Below are positions 50,171-62,558 of a stretch of DNA of 64,000 bases, in pieces. Below the pieces are notes generated by a model. It did no database searches. It was not told the origin of the DNA and worked only from the letters and a program-made list of their open reading frames with translations. Location: contig JASJDM010000022.1 in the NCBI GenBank assembly GCA_030065125.1, positions 1 to 64,000 on the forward strand. The letters run 5' to 3'. Origin of the DNA: Lysobacterales bacterium. Lineage in GTDB: Bacteria; Pseudomonadota; Gammaproteobacteria; Xanthomonadales; SZUA-38. The position numbers and the translations under genes are program-made. Each line of letters begins with the position of its first letter. Position 1 is the first letter of the stretch.

Positions 50171-51067
50171 ATGTCTGCCCCTGACCTGAACGTCAAACCG
50201 GGATCCCTGGATACCACGAGCCGGCCATTGGATCACCTGGTCATCGGGGTCCGTGATCTGGACGCGGCCGCTGAAACCTATGGAAAATTGGGATTTCAAC
50301 TGAGCCCCCGCATGTCCCATTCCCACGGCACCAGCAACAACCTGATCATGCTGCACGGCGCGTTTCTCGAGCTGCTGGGGGACTTCGACCAGGTGCCGGA
50401 TGAGCGAAAGGAAGGCTTCGTCTGCGACATGGCCGACAGCCTGGACCATGGTGAAGGCGTGCTGGCTACTGCCTTCCGGCCCAGGGACGCCCAGGTCGAC
50501 CGGCTGGTGCTGCTGGAGCAGGGTGTTGACGTTCTGCCCTGCGCTGGATTCACCCGCCCCGTCCCGCTGCCCGGCGGTAACTTTGGTGAAGCCCGGATTA
50601 CCGTGGCCATGAGCCGATATCCAACTCAGCCTGATCTGCGCCTGTTCCTGTCCCAGCAGCATCATCCCGAGGTGGTATGGATCCCCGAGTGGCAGGAGCA
50701 CCCCAACGGCGCCCTGCACACCTCCCGTATCATCTTCCAGCTTCCGTCACCTCGGGATCACGAGGCGTACTTTTCGGCCTTCGCGAATTGCCCGCCCGAC
50801 CGCTTGAGTGATGAGCGGGTGGATTGGGAGCGGTCCAGGGGGAGCCTGTCCCTGATGTCCCAGCGTGCGCTGTCCGACCACTATGGCGCGGTGCTGCACG
50901 ACCTGCCAGGGGTGGTGGATGGACGCGTGGCGGTGGTAGAAATCCAGGTGTCGTCCCTGGATCGACTGTCCGACTATCCGACAGAGATGGTGTTGTTCAA
51001 GCGGCCCGACGGACGGCCCCAGCTGATGACCGCTGCCCACGGCCTGCTGCTGGGTTTTCACACCTGA
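50171..51067 (+). CDS. Glyoxalase-like (VOC, two-module) protein
   Basis: 298 residues. It opens LDHLVIGVRDLDAAAETYGK with LGFQLSPRMSHSHGTSNNLI and FLELLGDF, then a second module: NGALHTSRIIFQLPSPRDHE and, at the end, VVEIQVSSLDRLSDYPTEMV. The HLVIGVRDLDAA and N-x-L-I pattern fits the Glyoxalase_3-like group. The reaction is unknown. The start codon is only 5 bp from the MITE-like element, so the natural promoter may have been displaced. Confidence 0.8.
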   Translation: MSAPDLNVKPGSLDTTSRPLDHLVIGVRDLDAAAETYGKLGFQLSPRMSHSHGTSNNLIMLHGAFLELLGDFDQVPDERKEGFVCDMADSLDHGEGVLATAFRPRDAQVDRLVLLEQGVDVLPCAGFTRPVPLPGGNFGEARITVAMSRYPTQPDLRLFLSQQHHPEVVWIPEWQEHPNGALHTSRIIFQLPSPRDHEAYFSAFANCPPDRLSDERVDWERSRGSLSLMSQRALSDHYGAVLHDLPGVVDGRVAVVEIQVSSLDRLSDYPTEMVLFKRPDGRPQLMTAAHGLLLGFHT

Positions 51068-51678
51068 CCGCGCCTCCGGGTGCGCTCCACCTCGCTCAGT
51101 TCTTCCGGTGTCAGCACCTTGGGCGGCACCCGCGCCTTTCCGGTAGCGGGATCAAACAGGGGCGAATGCCTGTGATCGCCGCGCAGGCGCCGAATCAGCA
51201 GCTTGCCGAGGATGGGAAACAGCAGGTACAGCGGGGCGCCGTCATGGGCGCCCAGTCGGGTCACGTCGCCCCGGGCGTAGCGGCCAAATACCCGTGAGCC
51301 AATGGGTCCTACGGCCTCATCGGTGGCATTGCGCAGACTGGGCCTGATCACACCCACGAAGGCAAACCCGCCGCCGATGGCGTTGGCCAGCGGCGTGTTG
51401 CAGCAGTCTGCATACCATCGATACAGGCCCTTGGGCTTTAACCGGACACAGGCCAGGTGCTCGACGCCGCTGGTCAATTCCAGGTGTTTCGGGGACATCT
51501 GGTACACCTCGGTGCCGCCGTGCTCGTCCAGTACCTGTTCGGCCCGGCCCAGGAAGTGGGCAAAGATCTGGCAGTCATCGCAATAGCAGACCGCGCGGTT
51601 CACCAGTCTCGGCGACAGGCCCATGGCCATGCCCTGCAGGGCGCCGCAGCGGCAGCGGATGGGAAGGTCGTGGGTCAT
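51058..51678 (-). CDS. DUF6151-like, GFA-related protein
   Basis: 206 residues starting MTHDLPIRCRCGALQGMAMG. The cysteines RCRCGA (near 9-11), VCYCDDCQIFA and ADCCNTPLANA resemble the zinc-binding set of GFA-type (glutathione-dependent formaldehyde-activating-like) proteins. The C-terminal third is basic and unassigned. The start at 51678 has GGAG just upstream. The frame runs to 51708. It converges with the VOC gene (10-bp overlap) and is divergent from the tryptophanase gene. Enzyme activity is not known. Confidence 0.72.
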   Translation of the reverse strand: MTHDLPIRCRCGALQGMAMGLSPRLVNRAVCYCDDCQIFAHFLGRAEQVLDEHGGTEVYQMSPKHLELTSGVEHLACVRLKPKGLYRWYADCCNTPLANAIGGGFAFVGVIRPSLRNATDEAVGPIGSRVFGRYARGDVTRLGAHDGAPLYLLFPILGKLLIRRLRGDHRHSPLFDPATGKARVPPKVLTPEELSEVERTRRRGQV

Positions 51679-51761
51679 GCGGGCTCCGGAGTTGGGTCGT
51701 TCCGACACTTCGACATTGTAGCCCGTGGTCTGTTAGTACTACGAAGATGGTCCGTCTCGCG

Positions 51762-51851
51762 GATGAACAAACCCCCGCGGTACTTTTACGTATCGCGGAC
51801 GGTTTCCGAAAGGTTTAACGTTTTCCTGCTGAACCCGAAGAATCCGTATCT

Positions 51852-51854
<3 letters not shown>
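51762..51854 (+). CDS. Possible short leader ORF before the tryptophanase gene
   Basis: A 30-codon frame starts MNKPPRYFYVSRTVSERFN and ends KNPYL, and its TGA overlaps the ATG of the tryptophanase gene. It is rich in aromatic residues but has no Trp, so it is not a TnaC homologue. No good Shine-Dalgarno is visible. It is listed because short coupled leaders regulate tna operons elsewhere. It may equally be chance. Confidence 0.25.
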
Positions 51855-54610
<2,756 letters not shown>

Positions 54611-54613
54611 CCA

Positions 54614-55663
54614 TCACCCGTCCGGGTCAGATTCCCGCATGATATCCCTGGCCAGTTGCTCAGCAGCGGCGTGGGTCGGGATGCCCTGCTGTTCGGACCG
54701 GTCCAGGATTTCCAGCACCGTGTCATAGATGCCCGCCACCCGGTGTGCGCTTTCTTCCGCGGAGTAGCCGCAGTCCACCTGGAGGCCGCCGATGACGCCC
54801 CCGGCATTGGCCACGAAATCGGGCACATAGGTCACCTGGTGCTGCATCAGCAGTTCTCCTGTTGATGCATCCAGCAGCTGGTTGTTGGCGGCGCCGCACA
54901 CCAGTTGCGTACGCAACGCAGGCACCGTTCCGGCATTGAGAACGCCGCCCAGGGCGCAGGGGCTGAAGACCTCGCAGGGGCTGGCCAGGATGTCTTCCGG
55001 CGCCACCGTGGCTGCGCCGGTGTTTTCCACCACCTGCTGCACCCGGTCGACAACAGGGTCCGCCACGGTCAGCCTGGCACCGGCCTCGGCCAGCAGGCCG
55101 CACAGGCGGGCCCCGACCTGGCCCAGTCCCTGGACTGCCACGTGAATGCCTTCCAGGCCGTCGCTCCGGTAAACCTGCCTGATCCCGGCGCGGATGGCCT
55201 GGAACACGCCGTCAGCGGTGACACGCCCCAGGTCACCCACCTCGGCGGGCGGCGTGAACCGGGTATGTTCCCGGATGATGGTCATGTCAGCGGCGGAAAT
55301 TCCGACATCACCGCCACAGCGGTAGTAGCCTCCCAGCCGCTCCACGGCAGTGGCAAATGCCGCCAGCAGCTCCGGTGACTTGTCCCGGCCCGGGTCGCCG
55401 ATGATGACCGACTTGGCGCCGCCGACGGGGAGTCGGGCCACGGCAAGCTTGTAGGTCATGGCCCGGCTCAGGCGCAGCACATCGGTCAGCGCCTCTGCTG
55501 CGCTGGGGTAGGGCTGCATGCGAATGCCGCCGCCGGCGAAGCTGCCCCGGGAGTTGTGGATGGCGATGATCCCCCGCAGGTCCGCCGCAGGGTCGCTGAC
55601 GAACGCCACGTGTTCGTGACCGTCGAACTCCGGGTGCTGATGGATGTCGGTCAGAGCGGTCAC
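54614..55663 (-). CDS. Glu/Leu/Phe/Val-type amino acid dehydrogenase
   Basis: A 349-residue oxidative deaminase of the Leu/Phe/Val dehydrogenase group. The substrate domain has GIIAIHNSRGSFAGGGIRMQ, AMTYKLAVARLPVGGAKSVI with the catalytic lysine, and YYRCGGDVGIS. The NAD domain has HVAVQGLGQVGARLCGLLAE and the end QVTYVPDFVANAGGVIGGLQ. The length fits Leu/Phe dehydrogenases rather than hexameric GDH. A hydrophobic or aromatic substrate is likely, fitting the aromatic cluster (inference). It is the last gene of hyuA-hyuB-IYD-like-dehydrogenase. Confidence 0.88.
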   Translation of the reverse strand: MTALTDIHQHPEFDGHEHVAFVSDPAADLRGIIAIHNSRGSFAGGGIRMQPYPSAAEALTDVLRLSRAMTYKLAVARLPVGGAKSVIIGDPGRDKSPELLAAFATAVERLGGYYRCGGDVGISAADMTIIREHTRFTPPAEVGDLGRVTADGVFQAIRAGIRQVYRSDGLEGIHVAVQGLGQVGARLCGLLAEAGARLTVADPVVDRVQQVVENTGAATVAPEDILASPCEVFSPCALGGVLNAGTVPALRTQLVCGAANNQLLDASTGELLMQHQVTYVPDFVANAGGVIGGLQVDCGYSAEESAHRVAGIYDTVLEILDRSEQQGIPTHAAAEQLARDIMRESDPDG

Positions 55664-55668
55664 CTTGA

Positions 55669-56340
55669 TTAACGCTCCGCGAAGGTCACAAACTGGTCCA
55701 GTGGTTTGCGGCTGATATCGGGGATCTTCGCATGCTCGTCCGGGTAGCCGGTCACTAGCAGCAGGAACGGCCGCTCGCTGCTGGGGCGCCCAAGGATCTC
55801 GTTAAGAAACTTCATGGGGCTGGGGGTATGGGTGAGGCATACCAGGCCCGCCATGTGCAATGCGGTGATCAGAATCCCCGTGGCTATGCCGGTGGACTCT
55901 ACCGGGTAGTAGTGCTTGACCTTGGTGCCGTCCTCGGTGTGACCGTACTTCTGCAGGAATATGGCAATCAGGTAGGGGGCGGACTCCAGGAACGGTTTGT
56001 TGGTATCGGTACCCAGGGGCTCCAGGGCCTTGAGCCATTCCGCTGATGCCCGGTGCTCATAGAACTCGCGTTCTTCGATCTCGGCCGCCAGGCGGATCTT
56101 GCGCTTGGTTTCCGCACCGGAGATCACCACGAAATGCCAGGGCTGCAGGTTGGCGCCGCTGGGGGCGGTACCCGCTGCCAGCAGCGCGGTTTCGACGATG
56201 TCCCGGGGCACGGGTCGGTCGCAGATGTCCCTGACCGTGCGTCGTTGATTGACCGCGGCGTAGAACTCCCCGAGCCGCTGGCGCATCTCGTCGATGGGGT
56301 ATTCCCGGTAGCCGGTCAGTGGGATGAAGGGATGTTCCAT
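55669..56340 (-). CDS. Iodotyrosine deiodinase-like flavoprotein (nitroreductase superfamily)
   Basis: 223 residues of the FMN nitroreductase superfamily: [20 protein letters not shown] and [20 protein letters not shown]. The C-terminal [20 protein letters not shown] closely follows mammalian and bacterial IYD (GYP...VPDLxRKPLDQ). The IYD substrate-lid triad is kept with exact spacing: Glu90, Tyr94 and Lys115 (Glu+4 Tyr, Tyr+21 Lys), in [11 protein letters not shown] and [18 protein letters not shown] reductively removes halogen from 3-halotyrosines. There is no membrane anchor, so it is soluble. It lies between hyuB (5 bp) and the amino acid dehydrogenase (5 bp), near tpl. A generic nitroreductase is the alternative, but the triad argues against it. 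Confidence 0.82.
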   Translation of the reverse strand: MEHPFIPLTGYREYPIDEMRQRLGEFYAAVNQRRTVRDICDRPVPRDIVETALLAAGTAPSGANLQPWHFVVISGAETKRKIRLAAEIEEREFYEHRASAEWLKALEPLGTDTNKPFLESAPYLIAIFLQKYGHTEDGTKVKHYYPVESTGIATGILITALHMAGLVCLTHTPSPMKFLNEILGRPSSERPFLLLVTGYPDEHAKIPDISRKPLDQFVTFAER

Positions 56341-56345
56341 CGGTT

Positions 56346-57992
56346 TTACTCCGTCTGTTGCCCGTCGTTCGGGGTGTGCTTGACCAAACCTGCAAGCTGG
56401 TCCTGTTCCCTGGCCAGTGGTGCCCGGTCCTGGCGCCGGCCACGCCCGCCGCCGCCGGCCGTCTCCAGCACCATGCTGGCCCCCGCGGGAATGATCTCAC
56501 GGCCCATGCCTTTCAAGTCACCGCCGTCCTTGACGTAGACCCGGGCCGGCGCGCCGGATTCGCCGCCGCGGCGGCCCCTGGGTGCGTGGCGGATGCGGTC
56601 GAACATCTTGGAGCAGGCAAAAGCTTCACCGTCGGCGTGGGCAAACTCCATGATCTGGCCGACGCCGCCGCGGAACTCACCGTCACCCCCCGAGTCGGGC
56701 CGGAATTCCTTGCGCCACATGATCAGGGGCGCGGTGTTTTCGGTGATTTCCACGGGTGTGCTGCGAACGCCGGACGGAAACGCGGTACAGGACAGCCCGT
56801 CCTTGCCCGGCCTGGCACCGGTGCCGCCTGCGTAAAAGGCATTCATCACAAAAGGCGCGCTATCGCTTCCGGGGATGAACCCCTTTCCGCCCAGGAAGAC
56901 CGGGCCGAACAGGCAGGAGGCCCCTTCCGCGGGCACCTGCCCGTCCAGGGGTTCCTCCAGGCAGCCCAGCACCACGTCCGGCAGCATCTGGCCCACGGCG
57001 TGGCGGGCCGACACCGCCGCCGGCCTGGGTGCGTTGAGAATGCAGCCCTCGGGCGCTTTCACCCGGACCACGTCCAGGGATCCCGCATTGTTGGGGATAT
57101 CGTTGCCGACCACGCAGCGCACGCCGAAGGAGGCGTAGGCCTGGGTGTAGGTCAACGGTACGTTGATGCCGTGACTGGCAGTCGGAGAGGTTCCCGCGAA
57201 GTCCACGTCGATGCCGGTGTCGTCAATGGTCAGGGTGCACACCAGGTCCACCGGTTCGTCGTAACCATCGATGCGCATGCTGTTGTGCCACTGGCCGGCG
57301 GGCAATTTGCGGATTTCCTCCAGCATGGCCTGGCGGGAGTGGCTGATGATCATGTCTCCCACGGGGTCCAGCACATCCATGCCGAACTCGTCCATGGTAG
57401 CCAGCAGGCTGTCGACCCCGGCCTGGTTGCAGGCGGCCAGCGAATAGAGGTCACCGATGGCAGAGCGTGGATCGCGAACGTTGGCCCTGAGGATCTCCAG
57501 CAGCACGTCGTTGGCCTGGCCCCGGCGGAACAGGTAGCCCATGGGCACGTTGATGCCTTCCTCGAATACCTGTCGTCCATCCGGGCCGAATCCCAGACCG
57601 CCAACGTCAGCCACGTGTGAGGTGGCTGCAAACAGCGCCACGGGATGGTGGCTGCGGAACACCGGGGTGACCACGGTGAAGTCGTTCAGGTGGCCGGTGC
57701 CGTACCAGGGGTCGTTGGTGACCAGCACGTCACCCTCTTTCAGGGTTTCGACGGGGAATTTCTGCAGGAAAAAACCGACGCTGGCTGCCATGGCGTTGAC
57801 GTGGCCGGGCGTGCCGGTTACCGCCTGGGTCAGCATGCGGCCGCGGGTGTCGAACACGCCGGCGGAGATGTCTCCGGCTTCCCGGACCGTGGTGGAAAAC
57901 GCGGTGCGCACCAGGGTCTGGGCCTGTTCTTCCACCACCGCCAGCAGGCGGTCCCAGACGATCTGCATCTGGATGCGGTTCATTGGGGTCAT
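56346..57992 (-). CDS. hyuB: Hydantoinase/oxoprolinase B-type subunit
   Basis: 548 residues. [20 protein letters not shown] opens the domain, then [58 protein letters not shown] and [18 protein letters not shown]. The HyuB part works with HyuA in ATP-dependent opening of hydantoins, 5-oxoproline or related cyclic amides, and the same pair architecture occurs in acetone and acetophenone carboxylases. The substrate is not readable. It overlaps hyuA by 4 bases. Confidence 0.9.
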   Translation of the reverse strand: MTPMNRIQMQIVWDRLLAVVEEQAQTLVRTAFSTTVREAGDISAGVFDTRGRMLTQAVTGTPGHVNAMAASVGFFLQKFPVETLKEGDVLVTNDPWYGTGHLNDFTVVTPVFRSHHPVALFAATSHVADVGGLGFGPDGRQVFEEGINVPMGYLFRRGQANDVLLEILRANVRDPRSAIGDLYSLAACNQAGVDSLLATMDEFGMDVLDPVGDMIISHSRQAMLEEIRKLPAGQWHNSMRIDGYDEPVDLVCTLTIDDTGIDVDFAGTSPTASHGINVPLTYTQAYASFGVRCVVGNDIPNNAGSLDVVRVKAPEGCILNAPRPAAVSARHAVGQMLPDVVLGCLEEPLDGQVPAEGASCLFGPVFLGGKGFIPGSDSAPFVMNAFYAGGTGARPGKDGLSCTAFPSGVRSTPVEITENTAPLIMWRKEFRPDSGGDGEFRGGVGQIMEFAHADGEAFACSKMFDRIRHAPRGRRGGESGAPARVYVKDGGDLKGMGREIIPAGASMVLETAGGGGRGRRQDRAPLAREQDQLAGLVKHTPNDGQQTE

Positions 57993-60100
57993 GATGGGTC
58001 CCTGGTCCGCCGGCGGGTGAGGATGATATAGCCCCGCTCGTCCACGCTGGCCTGGTAACTGGACGTGACCACCGTTGTGGTCTGGTCCTCGGTGATCAGG
58101 ACCGGTCCGGGCAGGGTTGTGCCCGGGGCCAGTTCACTTCGCAGCATTACCCGGGTTTCAAGGGTTTCACCCGGGCCGGGGTCAAACAGCGCCTGGGTAG
58201 CCACGGGCTCAGATGCCCAGAGGCCTTTGTCCAGGATATCCTCGGATTCGACGCTTGCTTCTACGGCCGTGATAGTCAGCGTCCAGCTGAGTATTTCGAT
58301 ATCCACACCCTCGATGGTGCGGCCGTACAGGCGGGCATAAGCCCGCTCAAATGCGGCCCTGAAGTCCGTTGTGTTGGCCGGACCGTACGGGCCGTCCGGC
58401 AGCGGTACGCTGATTTCGTGACCCTGGCCGTGGTAGCGCATGTAGGCGTGGCGTTCCTCACGGGTGTCGGCTCGGGGTGCGCCCTGGCGCACCACTTCCA
58501 TGGCTTCGGCGCGCATATCCTGCATCAGCCCGTTGACCAGTTCCCAGTCCGGATTGGACAGCCGCATCTGCCGGCTGCGCACCACCTCATAAGCGATGGG
58601 TGCCAGCAGGAACCCAACCGCCGATCCGACGCCGGCCTCGGTGGGGATGACGATGCGATCGACGCCCAGTTTTTCCCCCAGGCGGGCGGCGTGCAGTGGC
58701 GCCGCGCCGCCGAAAGCCACCATGTCACGGCTGCCCAGGTCCATGCCGAACTCGGCCGCGTGGGCCCGGGAGGCGGCGGCCATGTTTTCGTCCACCACCT
58801 CGCTGACGCCAAATGCCGCCGCTTGCAGATCCAGGTTCAGCGGTGCCCCAATGTGTCGTTTCAGGGCTTCCCGGGACGCGGTCTCGTCCAGGGTCATGGT
58901 GCCGCCGGCAAATTTATCGGCATAGATTTTTCCCAGCACCACGTCGGCATCGGTCACCGCGGGCCGGGTGCCGCCGCGGCCGTAGGCCGCCGGGCCGGGT
59001 TCCGAACCCGCGCTTTCGGGGCCCACCTGGATCCGCTGCAGCTTGTCCACCTGGGCAATGGAGCCGCCGCCGGCGCCGATTTCCACCATTTCGATGACCG
59101 GGATGCGCACCGGCAGGCCACTGCCTTTCTTGAAGCGGTACACCCGGTCCACTTCAAAGCTGCGGGAGGTCAGGGGTTCAAAGTCGTCCAGCAGGCAAAG
59201 CTTTGCGGTGGTGCCGCCCATGTCGAAGGACAGCAAGCGCTCCAGGTTCAGCTGCCGCGCCACGTGCCGGGCCAGGATGGCGCCCCCGGCCGGGCCTGAT
59301 TCCACCAGCCGGATGGGGAACCGCGCCGCGGTCTCCAGGGTGGTGAGGCCGCCTCCTGAGGTCATCATCAGGAAGGGGCAACGGAGTCCCCGCTGCTGGA
59401 GTTCGCCGCTCAGCCGGTTCAGGTAGCGGGCCATCAGGGGACGCACGTAGGCGTTGGCACAGGCCGTGGACAGGCGTTCGTACTCGCGGATCTCGGGGCA
59501 CACCTCGGATGCCAGGGTGATATAGAGGTCCGGGCGCGCGCGCGACAGGATGTCAGCAGTGCGCTGCTCGTGGTCGGGATTGACGAAGCCGTGCAGGTAG
59601 CCGATGGCGACGCTTTCGATCTCGTGCTGGTCCAGGGTGGCCAGGGCGTCATGCACCTGGGTCTCGGCCAGGGGCACCAGCACCTTGCCGTTCCGGTCCA
59701 GCCGTTCCTGGATCGGCAGCCTCAGATGCCGGGGCACCAGGGGCGCAGGCCGGTCGATATTGATGTCGTACTGCTCGAAGCGATCTTCGTGGGCCATCTC
59801 CAGGGCGTCCCGATGCCCCCGGGTCGTCAACAGGGCGGTCCTGGCACCGCTGCGCTCGATCAGGGCATTGGTGGCCAGGGTGGTACCGTGGATGATCAGG
59901 CCGATCCGGTCCGGCGACAGCCCGGATTCGTTCAGCACCCGATCGATGCCCTCCAGAACGGCCTCACCCGGGTGGGCATAGGTTGTCAGCAGCTTGGTGG
60001 TGATCGCCGGCCGGTGTGGGATCTCGAGGACCACATCGGTGAATGTGCCGCCAATATCGACGGCCAGTCGAGCGGGTCTGGGTCCGGAGGTATGGGTCAT
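57989..60100 (-). CDS. hyuA: Hydantoinase/oxoprolinase A-type subunit
   Basis: 703 residues with acetate-kinase-like ATPase signatures: RLAVDIGGTFTDVVLE at the N-terminus, HGTTLATNALIERSGARTAL, LSFDMGGTTAKLCLLDDFEP in the second half, and EIGAGGGSIAQVDKLQRIQV. The ATP-using partner of HyuB. It is the first gene of a four-gene minus operon (hyuA, hyuB, IYD-like, amino acid dehydrogenase) and is divergent from the ABC ATPase gene. With the neighbours, an N-modified or cyclic amino acid is the likely starting substrate (inference). Confidence 0.92.
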   Translation of the reverse strand: MTHTSGPRPARLAVDIGGTFTDVVLEIPHRPAITTKLLTTYAHPGEAVLEGIDRVLNESGLSPDRIGLIIHGTTLATNALIERSGARTALLTTRGHRDALEMAHEDRFEQYDINIDRPAPLVPRHLRLPIQERLDRNGKVLVPLAETQVHDALATLDQHEIESVAIGYLHGFVNPDHEQRTADILSRARPDLYITLASEVCPEIREYERLSTACANAYVRPLMARYLNRLSGELQQRGLRCPFLMMTSGGGLTTLETAARFPIRLVESGPAGGAILARHVARQLNLERLLSFDMGGTTAKLCLLDDFEPLTSRSFEVDRVYRFKKGSGLPVRIPVIEMVEIGAGGGSIAQVDKLQRIQVGPESAGSEPGPAAYGRGGTRPAVTDADVVLGKIYADKFAGGTMTLDETASREALKRHIGAPLNLDLQAAAFGVSEVVDENMAAASRAHAAEFGMDLGSRDMVAFGGAAPLHAARLGEKLGVDRIVIPTEAGVGSAVGFLLAPIAYEVVRSRQMRLSNPDWELVNGLMQDMRAEAMEVVRQGAPRADTREERHAYMRYHGQGHEISVPLPDGPYGPANTTDFRAAFERAYARLYGRTIEGVDIEILSWTLTITAVEASVESEDILDKGLWASEPVATQALFDPGPGETLETRVMLRSELAPGTTLPGPVLITEDQTTTVVTSSYQASVDERGYIILTRRRTRDPS

Positions 60101-60249
60101 GAGGTTGGTGGGTGGCGGCCGCCTGGCCGGTGAGCTTTTCCTGTGCCTGCTGGTGCGTCATTATGGCGGAATCTGCAGGGCAGTTTCAGCTGCCTCGACC
60201 ACGGCGAATTGAAGGCGGCAGGGCATCCCGCCAAGGAACGGTTTCAGTC

Positions 60250-60963
60250 ATGAGCATCGCAGCCCACCAGATTGACCCCAGCCTCGACGCCCAGCTGGTG
60301 GACGTGTACAAGGTCTACCAGCAGGGCAACCTGGAGGTGCAGGCACTCAGGGGCCTGGACCTGAAGATTGCGGAAGGCGAATTTACCGCGCTGTATGGAC
60401 CGTCAGGTTCCGGCAAAACCACGGTCCTGAACCTGATCGGCGGCCTCGACGATGCGACTTCCGGCCAGGTGATTGTGGACGGAGAGGATCTCGGTCAGCT
60501 CAGTGCCCGGGCCCTGAGCGAATTGCGCCGGGACCGTATCGGCTTCGTATTCCAGGCCTACAACCTGCTGCCGGTGCTGACCGCCTATGAAAACGCCGAG
60601 CTGGTGCTGGCGGTACAGGGGGTGCCCGAGCGGCAGCGACGGGAAAAAGTCATGGGCCTGTTGCGTGAAGTGGGGCTTGACGGAATGGAACACCGGCGGC
60701 CGGCAGAATTGTCGGGCGGCCAGCAGCAGCGGGTCGCCATCGCCCGGGCCATTGCCTCGGATCCGGCCATCGTTCTGGCCGACGAACCCACCGCAAACCT
60801 GGACAGCGAGACCGCCAGTGGCCTGCTGGACATCATGCAGCGGCTCAACCAGGACCATGGCGTGACCTTTCTTTTTTCCACCCATGATCCCCGCGTGATG
60901 GAGCGGGCAACGCGGCTGGTGCAGCTGGTGGATGGGCAGGTCGCTGACGATCACTATCAGTGA
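60250..60963 (+). CDS. LolD/MacB-type ABC transporter ATP-binding protein
   Basis: 237 residues. Walker A is YGPSGSGKTTVLNLIGGLDD, the Q-loop is IGFVFQAYNLLPVLTAYENA, the signature is PAELSGGQQQRVAIARAIAS, Walker B is AIVLADEPTANLDSETA and the switch is FSTHD. It belongs to the LolD/MacB/FtsE group that drives FtsX-type permeases in lipoprotein or lipid export. The permease normally encoded next to it is absent; a beta-barrel gene follows after 16 bp. AAGGAACGG precedes the ATG, which decides the start over the open frame from 60112. Confidence 0.92.
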   Translation: MSIAAHQIDPSLDAQLVDVYKVYQQGNLEVQALRGLDLKIAEGEFTALYGPSGSGKTTVLNLIGGLDDATSGQVIVDGEDLGQLSARALSELRRDRIGFVFQAYNLLPVLTAYENAELVLAVQGVPERQRREKVMGLLREVGLDGMEHRRPAELSGGQQQRVAIARAIASDPAIVLADEPTANLDSETASGLLDIMQRLNQDHGVTFLFSTHDPRVMERATRLVQLVDGQVADDHYQ

Positions 60964-60979
60964 AACGGGGTGAACCGGG

Positions 60980-62161
60980 GTGAACCGGGCGCTGAAAATC
61001 CTGGTCGTGCTGCTGGGCCTGCTCGTGGGCAAGGCCTCGGCGCTGGACTGGGAGACCGGTGGCGACGTGCGCTACTACCAGTTCCTGACCCTGGAGAACC
61101 TGCCGGGCCAGCGTGAACATTCGGAGTTTGGTGTGCTGCGGCTGAAGGCCAGCAGCTGGTTGTCTGACGCCTGGTCCTTCGAGGTTCACGGCGTGCTGGA
61201 GGCCACGGCGCCGGCCCGGGCGGCGGTGTCTTCCATCGCCACCGGGGGAACCCGGCGCTATTTCGACCTGGAGGCGGACCTGAAAGACGATCCGGACCTG
61301 TTCGTGGGGGCTGAAATCGATCGCCTGACCCTGCGGCTTGATCAGCCGGGCTACCGCCTCACCATCGGGCGCCAGGCTGTTACCTGGGGCGTCAACTATT
61401 TCTGGCCGGCCCTGGATCTGTTTGCGCCATTTGCGCCCCAGCGCATCGACCGGGACTACAAGCCGGGGGTTGACGCGGTGCGGCTGACCGTTCCCACCGG
61501 CGACTTCTCGGAATGGGACCTCATCCTGGCAGGGCAGGGACGCGACTTCAGCGAAGACTTCAGCCTGGCTGTGCTGCGGCGCTGGAACGTCAGGCTGTCC
61601 GACCTGGGCCTGATGGCCGGCAGTTTTCACCGGGACGTGGTGCTGGGTGGATTTTTTGTCACCGACTGGGCGGGTTACGGCGTGCGCGGTGAGATTGCCT
61701 ACACCCGCTCCGGCGACGATTTCGACGACCGCCTGGATCGCGACAGTTTCTGGCGGGGCAGCCTGGGACTGGACCGCCAGCTGAACGAGGACTGGATGCT
61801 GACCACCGAACTGGCATGGAACGGTTTTGGCACCGACACAGCGGCGCAATACCTGGCATTCGCTCAGGCGGATCGTATCAGCCGAGGCGAAGTGAATGCC
61901 CTGGGGCAGCTGTACCTGGGAACCTCCCTGGCCTGGCAGGCGCATCCGCTGCTGACGGTGAACACCACCCTGCTGGCCAACCTGGACGACCAGTCCATGC
62001 TGCTGCAGCCCGGTGCCACCTGGTCGCTGTCCGATGAAAGCAGCCTGCTGTTCGGCCTGATCCTGGGATTTGGGGATGATCTGTCGCCCGGCGGCGTTCC
62101 CCGCAGTGAGTACGGCGCCGTGCCGGCCACCGCCTGGGCATCGCTCAAGTTTTACTTCTGA
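60980..62161 (+). CDS. Putative outer-membrane beta-barrel protein
   Basis: 393 residues: a signal peptide (LKILVVLLGLLVGKASA) and then amphipathic beta strands throughout, such as DWETGGDVRYYQFLTLENL, FGVLRLKASSWLSDAWSFEV and YRLTIGRQAVTWGVNYFWPA. It ends SLKFYF, with the terminal Phe used by the BAM complex. RQAVTWG resembles outer-membrane proteins of DUF1302-like or porin type. The GTG start sits in a 10-bp repeat (gtgaaccggg twice), so the exact start is slightly uncertain. It is co-transcribed with the ABC ATPase and may be the outer-membrane part of that export route (inference). Confidence 0.75.
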   Translation: MNRALKILVVLLGLLVGKASALDWETGGDVRYYQFLTLENLPGQREHSEFGVLRLKASSWLSDAWSFEVHGVLEATAPARAAVSSIATGGTRRYFDLEADLKDDPDLFVGAEIDRLTLRLDQPGYRLTIGRQAVTWGVNYFWPALDLFAPFAPQRIDRDYKPGVDAVRLTVPTGDFSEWDLILAGQGRDFSEDFSLAVLRRWNVRLSDLGLMAGSFHRDVVLGGFFVTDWAGYGVRGEIAYTRSGDDFDDRLDRDSFWRGSLGLDRQLNEDWMLTTELAWNGFGTDTAAQYLAFAQADRISRGEVNALGQLYLGTSLAWQAHPLLTVNTTLLANLDDQSMLLQPGATWSLSDESSLLFGLILGFGDDLSPGGVPRSEYGAVPATAWASLKFYF

Positions 62162-62505
62162 GCACCCTCCAGGTCATCCCGGATCCGTTGGAGCAGCGCC
62201 GCCGATGGTGAGGCATAGTCGCTGATCCAGCGCTGGTAAATCCGCTGGATCGGGCTGACGTCCAGGGTGTTCCAGCGGCAGCGACCCTCCTTTTTGCTGA
62301 TGATCAGCCGCGCCCGTTCCAGCACGCCCAGGTGCTGCATCACCGTGGTTCGGTCCAGGTGGGGCAAGGCCTTGGCGATGGCGCCCGTGGTCTGGGGCTG
62401 GTCCCGCACCAGGTCCAGGATCTGGCGCCGGTCGGCGCTGGCCAGGGCCTTGAACACCCGATCGTCTTCGATTTCCCTGGTGGTGGCATTGCTGCGATTG
62501 ACCAT
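62152..62505 (-). CDS. ArsR-family transcriptional regulator
   Basis: 117 residues with a winged helix: VFKALASADRRQILDLVRDQ, the recognition region HLDRTTVMQHLGVLERARLI and the wing ISKKEGRCRWNTLDVSPIQR. No metal-binding cysteines, so it is probably of the SRPBCC-associated type that answers to an organic ligand or protein state. It is divergent from the SRPBCC gene, with a palindromic site between them. It overlaps the end of the beta-barrel gene by 10 bp. Confidence 0.9.
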   Translation of the reverse strand: MVNRSNATTREIEDDRVFKALASADRRQILDLVRDQPQTTGAIAKALPHLDRTTVMQHLGVLERARLIISKKEGRCRWNTLDVSPIQRIYQRWISDYASPSAALLQRIRDDLEGAQK

Positions 62506-62516
62506 GGGATAAATAT

Positions 62517-62532
62517 GTTATAAAAATATAAC
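62517..62532. promoter_or_regulatory. ArsR-type operator gttata-aaaa-tataac
   Basis: A perfect 6-bp inverted repeat with a 4-base spacer lies in the middle of the 53-bp divergent intergenic region between the ArsR and SRPBCC genes. Its place and AT-rich core suit autoregulation of both promoters. Confidence 0.7.
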
Positions 62533-62558
62533 GTATTAGGCAAGACCGGAGGGCAGTC

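Noticed and set aside
51709..51851. TnaC-type leader peptide with Trp and a boxA/rut site
   Set aside because: No short frame with a Trp codon and Pro end exists here; only the aromatic ORF described above.
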